Positions 24,721 through 35,624 of a stretch of 64,000 nt of DNA are shown here, piece by piece. The stretch comes from an uncultured Chlorobiaceae bacterium. GTDB lineage: Bacteria > Bacteroidota > Chlorobiia > Chlorobiales > Chlorobiaceae. The stretch is taken from positions 1 through 64,000 of the forward strand of contig CAIMPI010000021.1 of NCBI GenBank assembly GCA_903843305.1, given 5' to 3'. Each line of letters starts with the position of its first letter. Position 1 is the first letter of the stretch. Below the pieces are notes generated by a model. That model searched no databases. It worked only from the letters and a program-made list of their open reading frames with translations, and was not told the DNA's origin. Both the position numbers and the translations under genes were made by a program.

Positions 24721-25317
24721 ATGCTTCGAAACGCAAATACTGGTATTGAAAAAAGCTCTCTGAGAGAAATAATGCTTGCTCGAAGGCGATCGCTTACTGA
24801 AAATTCTCGGAGCGCTATGAGTTTAGCTATTGCAGGGTATGTTATCGGAATGCCTGAAGTTGTACATGCCTGCCATATTCATATTTACCTTTCAATTTCC
24901 ACATTGGCAGAGGTATCTACAGCTCCAATTATTGACGAGCTTGCTTCAATGGGTAAACTGCTCTCAGTTCCGGTTATTAGAAAAGGTGATCTCGTTTCTG
25001 CGGCTTTCAAAATAAATGATTCTGTCAAATCAGTTCAATTCGGTCAGTTTGAACCTGAGGAAGTTTCAATTGTAGATGAATCGTATCTTGATGTTATTCT
25101 GCTTCCCCTTTTGGCCTTTGACGAAAGAGGCTACCGTCTTGGTTACGGAAAAGGGTTTTATGACCGTTTGCTTAAGCGATTCTCAGAACAGGGAATTAAC
25201 CCTGCTCGTATAGGCCTTGCATTCCTCCAGCAAAGAGTTGACGAGCTTCCGGTTGATCCTTGGGATGAACCTCTTGATGCCGTTGTTCATGAAGAAGGAA
25301 TCATTCGTTACTCCTAA
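24721..25317 (+). CDS. 5-formyltetrahydrofolate cyclo-ligase
   Basis: The enzyme converts 5-formyl-THF to 5,10-methenyl-THF with ATP. It has the N-terminal basic region LREIMLARRRSLTENSRSA, and the key C-terminal signature LPLLAFDERGYRLGYGKGFYDRLL. The length of 198 residues is normal. It lies 16 bases upstream of ppk and may be co-transcribed with it. Confidence 0.94.
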   Translation: MLRNANTGIEKSSLREIMLARRRSLTENSRSAMSLAIAGYVIGMPEVVHACHIHIYLSISTLAEVSTAPIIDELASMGKLLSVPVIRKGDLVSAAFKINDSVKSVQFGQFEPEEVSIVDESYLDVILLPLLAFDERGYRLGYGKGFYDRLLKRFSEQGINPARIGLAFLQQRVDELPVDPWDEPLDAVVHEEGIIRYS

Positions 25318-25333
25318 TTTTTGATTTTGTTTT

Positions 25334-27448
25334 ATGCAGACAGGTTCACTTCCGGATTTTTTTGATACTTCTCTTTATGTCAATAGGGAGCTGAGCTGGA
25401 TTTACTTTAATCAGCGTGTGCTTGAAGAGGCTCTTAATCCTGAATTGCACCCGCTTCTTGAACGGGTAAAATTCATATCGATTTTCAGTTCAAACTTAGA
25501 TGAATATTTCATGATCCGTGTTGCTGGCATTGAGGAACAGGATCATGCCGGAATTCAGGATCGAACAATCGATGGCTATACTCCCGCCGAGCAGCTCGAT
25601 AAGATCCGTTCGATGGTTCTGCAGCAGCTCAGCGAAAGAAATGAATGCTTTTACCACGATCTTGTGCCTGCGTTGCAAAGGGAAGGCATAGAATTTCTTC
25701 GGGTTTCAGAACTATCAATAACACAGCAGCGTGCATTGAGTCACTATTTTCGCAAGGAGATTTTTCCAATATTGACTCCGCTTGCTTTTGACACAGGCCA
25801 TCCGTTTCCATTTATGTCAAATCTTTCACTGAACCTTGCCATTGAGCTGGAAGATGAGGAGAACGGGGTATTGAAATTTGCCCGTGTGAAAGTTCCTGAT
25901 ATTCTTCCTCGGCTTCTCCGGCTTAATAATATCAAAGGCTTTCATGATGATGACGGTATTATAAGGTTTATATGGATAGAAGATCTTGTTGAAAGCAACC
26001 TGTCGCACCTGTTTCCTAAAATGAAGATTATACAATCACATCTTTTTAGATTGATTCGGGATGCTGATATTGAAATCGAGGAAGATGAAGCGGGCGATTT
26101 GTTGAAGACTATTGAACAGGGACTCCGATCCAGTCGTTATGGGAAAGTTGTTCGTCTCGATATCATGCCAGCAATGCCTCTTTCTGTGAGAAAACTGCTT
26201 ATAAAAAATCTTGAGGTTGCTGAAAGAAACGTATATGAAATAGATGGCGCGCTTGGACTCGGCTGTCTTATTGATCTCTTGAAGATAGAGCGTTCTGATT
26301 TGAAAGATGAGCCCTTTATCCCATATAACCGGATTGAGGAGGAGTTCAGTATAAATATCTTCAGTCTGATAAGGGATAAAGATATTCTGCTTTACCATCC
26401 TTATGACTCGTTTCAGCCTGTAGTCGATTTTCTCAACCAGGCAGCTCTTGATCCTGATGTGCTCTCGATAAAGCAGACTTTGTACAGGGTAGGGAGTAAT
26501 TCGCCAATTGTTGAAGCATTGATGAAAGCGGCTGAAGAGGGTAAACAAGTTGCAGTTCTCGTGGAACTCAAGGCAAGATTTGATGAAGAGAACAACATTG
26601 TCTGGGCACGGGCTCTTGAGGACGTTGGGGTGCATGTCGTTTATGGTTTGCCCCGGCTGAAAACGCATGCGAAACTTACCCTGATTGTACGCCGTGAGCA
26701 ACAAAAACTGAAAAGGTATCTCCATCTTGGTACCGGAAACTACAATCCGGCAACTGGCAAGATTTATACCGATTACAGCCTTTTTACAACCAATGAACAG
26801 CTTGCCAACGATGTGGCAGAACTTTTCAACGCATTGACCGGGTATTCCAAACATACTGGGTATAGAAAACTGCTTGTTTCACCTATCAACACCCGGAAAA
26901 AAATCATAGAGATGATTGAACGGGAAATGGAGTGGAACAGCAAAGAGAGCAAAGCAAGAATAATCATGAAAATGAATGCTCTTGTGGATGCTCAAACCAT
27001 CCGGGCACTTTACAGGGCATCCTGTGAAGGGGTAAAAATCGATCTTATTGTTCGAGGAATTTGCTGTCTGAAGCCTGGTATTCCAGATATCAGTGAAAAT
27101 ATCAGAGTTATCAGCGTCATCGGACGTTTTCTTGAGCATAGCAGGGCATACTACTTTCATAACGGAGGAAAAGAGGAGCTGTATCTTGGAAGCGCTGATA
27201 TCATGCCAAGAAACCTCGATGATAGGGTTGAAGCGATTTTTCCTGTGTTTGATAAAGCATTAATTCAGGCTGTCAAATCTGATCTTGACATGATTTTAAG
27301 TGACAATGTCAAAGCATGGCAGATGAACACCGATGGCACCTACTCGCTGATTATCAATGATGCCCAAAAAGTAAACAGCCAGGCACTCTTTATAAGTAGG
27401 TCAGCCCAGAAAAAAACTTCATCAAAATTTAACGTCAACGAATTATGA
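25334..27448 (+). CDS. ppk1: Polyphosphate kinase 1
   Basis: PPK1 polymerises the gamma-phosphate of ATP into inorganic polyphosphate. The N-domain begins [19 protein letters not shown], followed by the [16 protein letters not shown] head region, and PLD-like domains carry [24 protein letters not shown] (with an autophosphorylated His expected at TH) and [22 protein letters not shown]. The second PLD-like half contains RIIMKMNAL and [17 protein letters not shown]. At 704 residues it is full length. rpiB begins four bases before its stop (ATGA), so the two are translationally coupled. Confidence 0.97.
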   Translation: MQTGSLPDFFDTSLYVNRELSWIYFNQRVLEEALNPELHPLLERVKFISIFSSNLDEYFMIRVAGIEEQDHAGIQDRTIDGYTPAEQLDKIRSMVLQQLSERNECFYHDLVPALQREGIEFLRVSELSITQQRALSHYFRKEIFPILTPLAFDTGHPFPFMSNLSLNLAIELEDEENGVLKFARVKVPDILPRLLRLNNIKGFHDDDGIIRFIWIEDLVESNLSHLFPKMKIIQSHLFRLIRDADIEIEEDEAGDLLKTIEQGLRSSRYGKVVRLDIMPAMPLSVRKLLIKNLEVAERNVYEIDGALGLGCLIDLLKIERSDLKDEPFIPYNRIEEEFSINIFSLIRDKDILLYHPYDSFQPVVDFLNQAALDPDVLSIKQTLYRVGSNSPIVEALMKAAEEGKQVAVLVELKARFDEENNIVWARALEDVGVHVVYGLPRLKTHAKLTLIVRREQQKLKRYLHLGTGNYNPATGKIYTDYSLFTTNEQLANDVAELFNALTGYSKHTGYRKLLVSPINTRKKIIEMIEREMEWNSKESKARIIMKMNALVDAQTIRALYRASCEGVKIDLIVRGICCLKPGIPDISENIRVISVIGRFLEHSRAYYFHNGGKEELYLGSADIMPRNLDDRVEAIFPVFDKALIQAVKSDLDMILSDNVKAWQMNTDGTYSLIINDAQKVNSQALFISRSAQKKTSSKFNVNEL

Positions 27449-27879
27449 AAATTGCAGTTGGAAGCGATCATGCCGGGTTTGAATTTAAAAAAACCGTGCT
27501 AAGCTGGCTTGAACGTAACGGCTATGAGATTAATGACCTGGGGCCATATAATGAAGAATCGGTGGACTACCCTGATTACGCTCGCAAAGTTGCTGTCGCT
27601 GTTGCACAAGGGCAGTGTGATTCAGGTGTGCTGCTCTGTGGGACAGGAATTGGTGTTTCAATTGCAGCTAACAAGGTCAAGGGTATTCGAGCGGCTCTTG
27701 CCTGTAACCCTGAATTTGCATCACTTGCCCGACAGCACAATAATGCCAATATTATATGTCTTCCGGCGCGATTTACTGATGTGGCTATCATCGAAAAAAC
27801 CCTTCACAACTGGTTCGCTACCGATTTTGAAGGAGGCAGGCATGAAAAAAGGGTGAATAAAATCGAACCATGCTGTTAA
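27445..27879 (+). CDS. rpiB: Ribose-5-phosphate isomerase B
   Basis: RpiB interconverts ribose-5-phosphate and ribulose-5-phosphate in the pentose phosphate pathway. The 144-residue protein starts [18 protein letters not shown] and has the catalytic cysteine loop [17 protein letters not shown] and the [15 protein letters not shown] signature of the LacAB/RpiB family. It overlaps ppk by four bases and the CBS gene by ten bases, indicating an operon. Confidence 0.96.
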   Translation: MKIAVGSDHAGFEFKKTVLSWLERNGYEINDLGPYNEESVDYPDYARKVAVAVAQGQCDSGVLLCGTGIGVSIAANKVKGIRAALACNPEFASLARQHNNANIICLPARFTDVAIIEKTLHNWFATDFEGGRHEKRVNKIEPCC

Positions 27880-28547
27880 CTGAATGCGTCGGGCATAATC
27901 TTGATACAACCTGTCCGGTTTTTACGGATGATGATCTCGTTGTTGAGGTTCTTGCTCTCATGCAAGAGGAGGGGCTTGATTGTGCTCCTGTTTTGCATGA
28001 GGGGAGTATCTGGGCTATGGTCACTATCCTTGATCTTTTGCCCGTACAGCACTCCAAAAAACGGTTGAAAGAGTTGAAGCTTGGACATGCGGAAAGCATT
28101 GGATTGCATGAGCATCTCTTTGAGATAATTGCTCGAATGGATTCATTTTCCTGTGCTCTTATTCCCGTATCGGAAGGGGATGGGCACTACGTGGGAGTGG
28201 TAGAAAAGGCTATGCTTTTTGAACACTTTACCGATATTTTCCATTTGGGTGAAGAGGGCGTGACCCTTGAACTGGATGTCCCTTCTTCTGATCTTAAGCT
28301 TTCCCAGGTTATTGCAACCCTCGAAAAAAATGATGCTACCGTATTGAGCTGTGGAATGTACCCTGCAGTTCCTGAGGGTATGGGAATGGTTGTCACCTTT
28401 AGGCTTCAGACACATGATCTTTTTCGTCTGGTAGCAAATCTTGAAAAATACGGCTATCTGATCCGTTACACGTCGCCCTTTTTCAGAATAAAAGATGATG
28501 AGATGAGAGAAAAAGCACTTGAGGTTATGCGATTTATGGATATGTAA
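27870..28547 (+). CDS. CBS-domain protein
   Basis: This 225-residue protein has two CBS motifs in its first half (CPVFTDDDLVVEVLALMQEEGLDCAPVL-type unit, and SIGLHEHLFEIIARMDSFSCALIPV-type unit), which usually bind adenosyl ligands. The second half (from about residue 125) contains VTLELDVPSSDLKLSQVIATLE and resembles an ACT-like regulatory domain. No catalytic domain is attached. The start overlaps rpiB by ten bases, so it belongs to the ppk-rpiB operon and may be a ligand-sensing regulator. The ligand is unknown. Confidence 0.85.
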   Translation: MLLTECVGHNLDTTCPVFTDDDLVVEVLALMQEEGLDCAPVLHEGSIWAMVTILDLLPVQHSKKRLKELKLGHAESIGLHEHLFEIIARMDSFSCALIPVSEGDGHYVGVVEKAMLFEHFTDIFHLGEEGVTLELDVPSSDLKLSQVIATLEKNDATVLSCGMYPAVPEGMGMVVTFRLQTHDLFRLVANLEKYGYLIRYTSPFFRIKDDEMREKALEVMRFMDM

Positions 28548-28574
28548 TGGCTGAATGAAAACTATGATGTCAGT

Positions 28575-29795
28575 ATGAACAAAGAACGCACCACTGGTCT
28601 TGCCGGACAGATTCAGGAACGTGCTAAGGAAATTTTTTCTGAAGTTGTCGCATTGCGGAGGGAGATTCATGTTCACCCCGAGCTCTCCTATGAAGAGGTA
28701 AGGACCACTTCACTGATCATCGACAATCTTCTTGCTCTTGGTATCACGCCAGAAAAACCACTGCTGGATACTGGTGTTGTTGCACTTGTTAAGGGAACCC
28801 ACAAGTCATCTACAGGCAAAGTTGTGGCGTTACGGGCGGATATTGATGCTTTGCCCCTTAACGAAGAGAACCAGCACGGATTCTGTTCTCTTGAGTCTGG
28901 AAAAATGCATGCCTGTGGTCATGATATGCATACTGCCATGCTTCTAGGAGCTGCAAAAATTCTTTCAGGAATGAATGATAAACTTGCGGGCGATGTGCTT
29001 CTTGTCTTTCAGCCAGCCGAGGAGAAAGCTCCGGGAGGAGCCAAACCTTTTCTTGATGCTGGTCTGTTTAAAACGTATAACCCGTCGATAATTATTGGTC
29101 AGCATTGCTTTCCTAATGTTGAGAGTGGTAAAGTGGCTCTCTGTAGAGGGAGTTTCATGGCTGCGGCAGATGAACTGTACTTTACGGTAACAGGTCAGGG
29201 CGGTCATGCTTCAGCACCGCATAAAGCGGCAGATCCGGTGCTTGCCTCAGCACATATCATTACCGCAGTTCAGCATCTTGTAAGTCGTGTTGTCTCACCG
29301 TTTGAGCCGGCTGTAGTTTCGATAGCCTCCATTCATGGCGGTAATGCTACAAATGTTATTCCCAGGCAGGTGACCATGTCTGGAACAATGAGAACCATGA
29401 ATGAGGAGTTACGATCACAGCTTCAGGAGCGGTTGAACCAGACGGTCACCCACGTAGCCATAGCGCTGGGTGTTGATGCAGAGCTTGAGATCAGACAAGG
29501 TTATCCCGTGCTTTACAACAATCCTGTGGTGACCGAAACGGCTGAAACAGTCTGTAAAGAATATCTTGGTACTGAAAATGTGCTCAATTGTGAGCCAATC
29601 ATGACAGCGGAGGATTTCGCCTACTATCTTCAGGAGTGTCCGGGAACATTCTGGCAGATCGGGACGGGAATGGGGGATAACGATAAGAGCAATACACTCC
29701 ATTCACCGACCTTCAATCCGGAAGAACGCGCCCTCGAAACCGGAAGCGGATTACTTGCCTATGCAGCACTCCGGTTTCTTGAGCTGTTGCAGTAA
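28575..29795 (+). CDS. M20 amidohydrolase (N-acyl-amino acid/hippurate hydrolase type)
   Basis: This zinc-dependent M20D peptidase carries VALRADIDALPL, the metal motif MHACGHDMHTAML, QPAEEKAPGGAK with the catalytic Glu, and a dimerisation insert from about residue 190. The last ligands are in EPIMTAEDFAYYLQ and LHSPTFNPEE. Members hydrolyse N-acyl amino acids or indole-acetyl amino acids; the substrate is not predictable. It is the last gene before a convergent aldolase and lies 27 bases after the CBS gene. Confidence 0.9.
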   Translation: MNKERTTGLAGQIQERAKEIFSEVVALRREIHVHPELSYEEVRTTSLIIDNLLALGITPEKPLLDTGVVALVKGTHKSSTGKVVALRADIDALPLNEENQHGFCSLESGKMHACGHDMHTAMLLGAAKILSGMNDKLAGDVLLVFQPAEEKAPGGAKPFLDAGLFKTYNPSIIIGQHCFPNVESGKVALCRGSFMAAADELYFTVTGQGGHASAPHKAADPVLASAHIITAVQHLVSRVVSPFEPAVVSIASIHGGNATNVIPRQVTMSGTMRTMNEELRSQLQERLNQTVTHVAIALGVDAELEIRQGYPVLYNNPVVTETAETVCKEYLGTENVLNCEPIMTAEDFAYYLQECPGTFWQIGTGMGDNDKSNTLHSPTFNPEERALETGSGLLAYAALRFLELLQ

Positions 29796-29797
29796 AA

Positions 29798-30772
29798 TTA
29801 TGCCTTCCCGTTAGAGCCGAGAACGTTTATGTTTTTGTGAACATAAAGTTTCTTGAGAGCATCCCGTGCTGGTCCAAGATATTTTCTGGGATCAAACTCT
29901 TCTGGTTTTTCATCAAACACCTTTCGTATAGCGGCTGTCATGGCAAGACGTCCATCAGAATCGATATTTATTTTACAGACAGCAGACTTGGCAGCCAGAC
30001 GAAGCTGGTCTTCACTGATACCAATCGCATCCTTCAGTTTTCCACCGTGCTCATTAATGATCTTTACAAGATCCTGCGGAACAGAAGAGGAACCGTGCAG
30101 GACGATAGGAAATCCAGGAATACGACGTTCAATTTCAGTAAGAATATCAAGACGAATTTTCGGATCTTCGCCAGGTTTGAACTTAAAGGCGCCATGTGAG
30201 GTGCCTATAGAAATAGCAAGACTGTCAACACCGGTTTTTGCAACGAAATCCTCAACCTCTTCAGGTTGTGTATAGGTATGATGTGCAGCAGAGACCTCAT
30301 CTTCAATTCCGGCAAGTACACCGAGTTCACCTTCAACAGTCACATCAAATTGATGGGCATGTTCAACAACTTTTTTAGTGAGTGCAATGTTATCGTCGTA
30401 AGAGAGGTGAGAACCATCAATCATGACGGAGGAAAACCCTGATTCAATGCAGTCTACGCAAAGTTCAAAGCTGTCGCCGTGATCAAGATGCAGCACAATC
30501 GGAATTGGAGAGCCAAGTTCAGCGGCATAAGCAACTGCTCCTTGAGCAAGATAGCGAAGCAGGGTTTCGTTAGCATAGCTTCTTGCACCTTTGGAAACCT
30601 GTAAAATAACCGGAGATTGGGTTTCAGCACAAGCGAGGATGATGGCCTGCATCTGTTCAAGATTATTGAAATTGTATGCAGGAATGGCATAACCTCCTGA
30701 TACAGCTTTACTGAAAAGTTCACGGCTGTTAACAAGGCCGAGTTCTTTATAACTTATTTTTTTCTTTTGCAT
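29798..30772 (-). CDS. fbaA: Class II fructose-bisphosphate aldolase
   Basis: The zinc-dependent aldolase makes or cleaves fructose-1,6-bisphosphate and is needed for gluconeogenesis from the reductive TCA cycle. Zinc ligands are in VLHLDHGDSFELC and in AISIGTSHGAFKF, and YTQPEEVEDFV and IVLHGSSSVPQDLV are family motifs. At 324 residues it belongs to the class II aldolases of the shorter KbaY/GatY-like type. It is a single gene, convergent with the M20 gene (two-base gap), with a 172-base divergent region upstream. Confidence 0.94.
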   Translation of the reverse strand: MQKKKISYKELGLVNSRELFSKAVSGGYAIPAYNFNNLEQMQAIILACAETQSPVILQVSKGARSYANETLLRYLAQGAVAYAAELGSPIPIVLHLDHGDSFELCVDCIESGFSSVMIDGSHLSYDDNIALTKKVVEHAHQFDVTVEGELGVLAGIEDEVSAAHHTYTQPEEVEDFVAKTGVDSLAISIGTSHGAFKFKPGEDPKIRLDILTEIERRIPGFPIVLHGSSSVPQDLVKIINEHGGKLKDAIGISEDQLRLAAKSAVCKINIDSDGRLAMTAAIRKVFDEKPEEFDPRKYLGPARDALKKLYVHKNINVLGSNGKA

Positions 30773-30944
30773 TGAAAGCTCTCCTTTTATTTATTATTAT
30801 ATGCCGTAATTTTTTTGAGCGATATCCAGTGATATGCATTTACCCAATGGATTATCAAGCGTCACGTAATATATGTATATTTGCCTTCTCATTCAAAAAA
30901 TAGCTTTAGCACAGTCTAAGAACCTTTGATCATTTCACCTTAAC

Positions 30945-33011
30945 ATGCGTAGAAAAAGTCTGCTTCTCATTATTGTTGTCTTGGGAAGCACTATGCCGGT
31001 TTTTGCCGTAAATAATGATAAATCTGCTCCTGCATTAACGGTTGTTACTCTCCAGCCAACTGCTGCGCAGGAGGAGGTCGGAAAATATATCAGTCAAGCT
31101 CTTTTACAGAAACACTATAGAAAGATATCGGTTAATGACTCTCTTTCTCAGCAGATATTTAATCGCTATATCGACAATCTTGATGGTAACAAAAGTTATT
31201 TTGTAGCAAGTGAGGTTGAAAGTCTCCGTAAAATTTATGGGAGGCGTATTGATGACGAATTTCTTGCTGGCAAATCAAATGCTGGATTTGCTATTTATAA
31301 TTTTTTTCTTAAACGGGCTAAAGAAAAAATGCGGTACATGAAGGCAACTGCCGATACCGTGCATTTCAATTTTTCAATACCAGAAACCATTGACCTTGAT
31401 CACAAAGCTGATCCTTGGCCAGCCGACAGGCGTCAGCTTACCGATCTATGGAAAAAAGAGCTTAAATACCAGTGGATCAACCTGAAATATTCTGGCGAAA
31501 GTAGTAAGACTATTCGGGGAGCCCTTGAAAAAACCTTTACCAGTCGCCTGAATATTCTGAACCGTCAGAAGCCGGAAGATGCTTTTCAAGCGTATACTTA
31601 TGCTCTGACGACCTCATTCGATCCGCATACAAGTTATCTCTCGCCTGACGAGTATGAAAACTTTCAAATTGATATGAGTCGTTCACTTGAAGGAATTGGT
31701 GCCAAACTTCAGACAGAAAGCGAATATACTGTTGTTAATGAAGTTATTCCTGGGGGACCTGCATTCAAAAGTAGTTTACTGAAAAAAGGAGATAAAATTA
31801 TCGGTGTTGGTCAGGGAAAAGTTTCTGAGATTGTTGATGTAACCGGTTGGAGAATAAATGATGTTGTAAAACTGATCCGTGGAAGAAAAAACACCTTTGT
31901 TCGCCTTAAAATCCTGCCCGCAAGCCAGGGAGGCAGGGGGCCAGAAAAAATCGTTCAACTCTTGAGGGAAAAGATCAATCTGGAGGAGCAGGCGGCGAAA
32001 AAAAGCATTATTCTGCAAAATGGTCAAAAAATAGGTGTTATAACCATACCATCATTTTACCTTGATTTTGAAGGTCAACAGCAGAATACCGGCAATTATA
32101 ATAGTACAAGTCGAGATGTAACACGGATTCTTAACGAACTGAATGCGGAGCATGTAAGCGGTATCGTTATTGATCTTCGCGATAATGGAGGAGGTTCGCT
32201 TGAAGAGTCTGTCAATGTCACCGGATTATTTATTCCAACTGGTCCAGTGGTGCAGATAAGCAATTCAACAGGCGAAAAAATGGTACTCAGGGACGAAGAT
32301 CGACGGATACTCTATAATGGCCCCCTTGCTGTGCTTGTCAACCGATACAGCGCTTCGGCATCAGAAATTTTTGCCGCTGCAATTCAAGATTATAGCCGAG
32401 GTGTTATCATCGGCGAGAGAACGTTCGGGAAAGGAAGTGTACAAAGTATCATCAAACTTTCAAGGCCATTTACCTTTTTTGGCAAGAAACCTGAACTTGG
32501 TCAACTCAAGCTGACTATGGCAAAGTTTTTCCGAATTTCTGGAGGCAGTACGCAACATAGAGGGGTTGTACCAGATATCTCCATGCCATCCATGATTGAT
32601 ACATCAATTGTTGGCGAGGATACCTATACCAGCAGTCTTCCCTGGAGTACCATTTCCCCATCATTTTATCGGCCAACCGCAGAGATAAGTAAGGAAGAGA
32701 TTGGAGTACTTCGGCAGAAACAGCAGGAACGGTCATTGAAAAGCCACCAGTACCAAGCTTATCTGCATGATCTTAATATCCTTAACAGGATCAGAAAAAA
32801 AAGGACGATATCGCTCCAGGATTCATCCTTTAAATCAGAAACTGAAACCATAAAACATATTGAAGGTCTATGGGTTCAAGAGCAGGATTCAACGAAAAAC
32901 CTGAGTAAAGATGTACTGCTCAACCAGTCGGCCGCAGTTGTTTCGGATATAGCGGAGCTTAAAACTGTGCAACGGCAAACGGTTATCCGAACGTTGCCCT
33001 CGTTGAACTAA
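30945..33011 (+). CDS. prc: Tail-specific protease Prc/CtpA (copy 1)
   Basis: This exported S41 serine protease degrades periplasmic proteins with non-polar C-termini. A signal peptide (RKSLLLIIVVLGSTMPVFA) is followed by an N-terminal helical domain with [17 protein letters not shown], a PDZ domain ([33 protein letters not shown]), and the S41 core with the nucleophile in [17 protein letters not shown] and the lysine in [14 protein letters not shown] Prc C-terminal domain follows. The size of 688 residues fits the E. coli Prc group. A near-identical paralogue lies 556 bases downstream, which marks a tandem duplication. Confidence 0.95.
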   Translation: MRRKSLLLIIVVLGSTMPVFAVNNDKSAPALTVVTLQPTAAQEEVGKYISQALLQKHYRKISVNDSLSQQIFNRYIDNLDGNKSYFVASEVESLRKIYGRRIDDEFLAGKSNAGFAIYNFFLKRAKEKMRYMKATADTVHFNFSIPETIDLDHKADPWPADRRQLTDLWKKELKYQWINLKYSGESSKTIRGALEKTFTSRLNILNRQKPEDAFQAYTYALTTSFDPHTSYLSPDEYENFQIDMSRSLEGIGAKLQTESEYTVVNEVIPGGPAFKSSLLKKGDKIIGVGQGKVSEIVDVTGWRINDVVKLIRGRKNTFVRLKILPASQGGRGPEKIVQLLREKINLEEQAAKKSIILQNGQKIGVITIPSFYLDFEGQQQNTGNYNSTSRDVTRILNELNAEHVSGIVIDLRDNGGGSLEESVNVTGLFIPTGPVVQISNSTGEKMVLRDEDRRILYNGPLAVLVNRYSASASEIFAAAIQDYSRGVIIGERTFGKGSVQSIIKLSRPFTFFGKKPELGQLKLTMAKFFRISGGSTQHRGVVPDISMPSMIDTSIVGEDTYTSSLPWSTISPSFYRPTAEISKEEIGVLRQKQQERSLKSHQYQAYLHDLNILNRIRKKRTISLQDSSFKSETETIKHIEGLWVQEQDSTKNLSKDVLLNQSAAVVSDIAELKTVQRQTVIRTLPSLN

Positions 33012-33030
33012 CATAAAAACAATACAAGTT

Positions 33031-33549
33031 ATGTACAAAAAGATACTGTTTCTTAAAAAATATTTAAAAAATCCCCAAAGTATTGGTTCTGTCATACCAT
33101 CTTCAAAGTATTTGGGAAATGCTATATTTAAATCTATAAAAGAGTTAGACAAGACTGATATTATTGAGATTGGCGCAGGAACGGGAGCAATCACAAAACA
33201 TATATCGAGCTTGAACCCGTTATTAGTTGAAATAGACCAGGAATTTTGTGATTTGCTTCGTCAAAACTATCCTTATCTGAAGACGGTCAATTCATGCGCA
33301 CTGGAAGAGTTAAAAAAAGTGGATGAGCGATTTGGACTTGTGCTTTCTATTCCTCTCATTAATAATCCGTTTAAAACATCATTTATTCCCATTATAAACA
33401 CTCTTTACAGTCAAGGTCTGCTTATGTGGTGTGTCATGTATACCTATGGACTCAATGATCCTCTTGGGGAAGTTAACTTCCAGAGCAAAGTAAGAAGACG
33501 GTTTATCATGAAAAATATTCCACCAGCATCGGTCTGGGTTTATTCATAA
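33031..33549 (+). CDS. Small PmtA-like class I methyltransferase
   Basis: This 172-residue protein starts with FLKKYLKNPQSIGSVIPSSK, a motif typical of phospholipid N-methyltransferase (PmtA)-like and rRNA adenine methyltransferase-like proteins, and has the SAM motif IIEIGAGTGAITKHI. Small PmtA-type enzymes methylate phosphatidylethanolamine headgroups in some bacteria, but this protein is shorter than most and its substrate is uncertain. It has a higher AT content than the flanking protease genes. It lies in the gap between the two prc copies, 19 bases after the first and 17 before the second, and is probably co-transcribed. Confidence 0.7.
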   Translation: MYKKILFLKKYLKNPQSIGSVIPSSKYLGNAIFKSIKELDKTDIIEIGAGTGAITKHISSLNPLLVEIDQEFCDLLRQNYPYLKTVNSCALEELKKVDERFGLVLSIPLINNPFKTSFIPIINTLYSQGLLMWCVMYTYGLNDPLGEVNFQSKVRRRFIMKNIPPASVWVYS

Positions 33550-33566
33550 AATCATCATGCACTGCA

Positions 33567-35624
33567 ATGGTTGCAAAAAAAGTAGTTCTCTTTATGGTTG
33601 CATTGGTAAGTGCATCCCCGGTTCTTGCCATAAAATCTACTCTGACTCAGTCGGCGGTTACCCTCAGACCGACAGCGTCAGAGACCGAGGCTGGTAAATA
33701 TATCAGTCAATACCTGTTGCAGAACCATTATCGAAAGGTGGCGGTTAACGATTCTCTTTCGCAGCAGATCTTCAATCGCTATATAGACAATCTTGATGGT
33801 AGTAAAAGCTATTTTTTTGCAAGTGATATTGAATACCTCCGGCGGATGTACGGAAACAAGATTGATGACGAATTTCTGGCAGGTAAGGCAACTGCCGGGT
33901 TTGAAATCTATAACCTTTTTTTAAAACGGGCCAAAGAAAAAATGCGGTATATGAAAGCGGCTGCTGATACCGTTCATTTTAACTTTTCAACACCAGAAAC
34001 TCTTGATCTTGACCGCAAGTCCAACCCCTGGTCTGTCGACAAGCAACTGCTCACTGATCTTTGGAGAAAAGAGCTAAAATACCAGTGGCTCAACCTTAAG
34101 TATTCAGGGAAATCTAACCTGGCCATTCGAAAAGAGCTTGCAAAAAGCTTTACAAGCAGACTGAACCTTCTGAACCGTCAGAAGCCTGATGATGCTTTTC
34201 AGGCTTATACTTATGCGCTGACAACATCGTTTGATCCTCATACAAGCTATTTTTCCCCAGATGAATATAAAAACTTCCAGATCGACATGAGTCGTTCTCT
34301 TGAAGGAATTGGCGCCAAACTGCAGACCGAAGGAGAGTTTACAGTTATAAATGAGCTTATTCCTGGAGGGCCAGCATTCAATAGTAATCTTCTGAAAAAA
34401 GGGGATAAAATTATTGGTGTCGGTCAGGGGAGAAAAACAGAGATTGTTGATGTATCCGGTTGGAGAATCAATGATGTGGTTAAGCTTATCCGTGGCAAAA
34501 AAGGCACCATTGTTCGCCTGAAAATTCTTCCAGCAAGTCAGGGGGGACGTGGATCAGCAAAAGTAGTTCAACTCTTTCGGGACAAGGTCAATCTTCAGGA
34601 ACAGGCTGCAAAGAAAAGCATTGTCATGTTGAATGAACATAAAATCGGCGTTATCATTATTCCATCATTTTACCTTGATTTTGAAGGTGAGCAGCAGAAT
34701 ATCGGCAGTTACAACAGCACAAGTCGTGATGTGGCCCGTATTCTGGAAGAACTGAACGCTGAGCACGTTGAAGGTATTGTTATTGATCTTCGCGATAATG
34801 GTGGTGGGTCACTTGAAGAAGCGGTGAATGTTACTGGACTGTTTATTCCAAGCGGACCCGTCGTCCAGATCAGCAATTCAATCGGAGGAAAAACGGTACT
34901 CAATGATGAGGATAGTCGCGAACAATATGATGGACCACTTGCCGTTCTGGTTAACCGTTACAGCGCATCGGCATCTGAAATTTTCGCTGCAGCTATCCAG
35001 GATTATAGCCGTGGGGTTATCATCGGTGAGAGAACGTTCGGGAAAGGAACAGTTCAAAGTCTTATTCCACTAACACGGCCTGCTTCTGTTGAAAGAAAAC
35101 AGCCAGAACTTGGAGAGATAAAACTAACCATTGCAAAGTTTTACCGGGTTTCCGGAGGCAGCACGCAGCACAAAGGGGTTGAACCTGATATTAAGATGCC
35201 GTCCATGATCGATACCGCAAGGATTGGTGAAGATACCTATACCAGTAGTCTGCCCTGGAGCACTATTTCTCCATCACTTTATAAACCCACAGCCGAAATA
35301 AGTCCTGAAAGGATTGAACTGCTCCGTCAAAAATTTCAGGAACAATCATCAAAGAACCTGCTCTACCAGAGCTATCTTGATGATCTGAATACACTCGACA
35401 AGATCCGTAAAAAGAAGGCGGTATCCCTTCAGGATTCAGAGGTGAAATCGGAAACAGAGACGATAAAACAGATTGAAAAACGATGGGCTCTTGAGCAGGA
35501 TTCGACCAAAGATCTGAGTAAAGATGTGCTACTGAACCTTTCGGTAGCAGTTGTTGCAGATCTTGCAGACATTAAAGCTGGAGAAGCGCAACCGGATTCC
35601 CAGAAGCATCCATTGTCGCATTAA
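33567..35624 (+). CDS. prc: Tail-specific protease Prc/CtpA (copy 2)
   Basis: This paralogue follows copy 1 through every domain: signal peptide ([18 protein letters not shown]), [20 protein letters not shown] helical domain, PDZ ([33 protein letters not shown]), catalytic Ser in [17 protein letters not shown], and Lys in [13 protein letters not shown]. Differences cluster in the C-terminal domain and at the extreme ends, so both copies look active. Its 685 residues are full length. The last four bases overlap the convergent argH stop. Confidence 0.94.
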   Translation: MVAKKVVLFMVALVSASPVLAIKSTLTQSAVTLRPTASETEAGKYISQYLLQNHYRKVAVNDSLSQQIFNRYIDNLDGSKSYFFASDIEYLRRMYGNKIDDEFLAGKATAGFEIYNLFLKRAKEKMRYMKAAADTVHFNFSTPETLDLDRKSNPWSVDKQLLTDLWRKELKYQWLNLKYSGKSNLAIRKELAKSFTSRLNLLNRQKPDDAFQAYTYALTTSFDPHTSYFSPDEYKNFQIDMSRSLEGIGAKLQTEGEFTVINELIPGGPAFNSNLLKKGDKIIGVGQGRKTEIVDVSGWRINDVVKLIRGKKGTIVRLKILPASQGGRGSAKVVQLFRDKVNLQEQAAKKSIVMLNEHKIGVIIIPSFYLDFEGEQQNIGSYNSTSRDVARILEELNAEHVEGIVIDLRDNGGGSLEEAVNVTGLFIPSGPVVQISNSIGGKTVLNDEDSREQYDGPLAVLVNRYSASASEIFAAAIQDYSRGVIIGERTFGKGTVQSLIPLTRPASVERKQPELGEIKLTIAKFYRVSGGSTQHKGVEPDIKMPSMIDTARIGEDTYTSSLPWSTISPSLYKPTAEISPERIELLRQKFQEQSSKNLLYQSYLDDLNTLDKIRKKKAVSLQDSEVKSETETIKQIEKRWALEQDSTKDLSKDVLLNLSVAVVADLADIKAGEAQPDSQKHPLSH

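Noticed and set aside
26036-26854. Long minus-strand open frame of 272 codons
   Set aside because: It lies wholly within ppk1, which has clear homology on the plus strand; the minus frame shows no motif.
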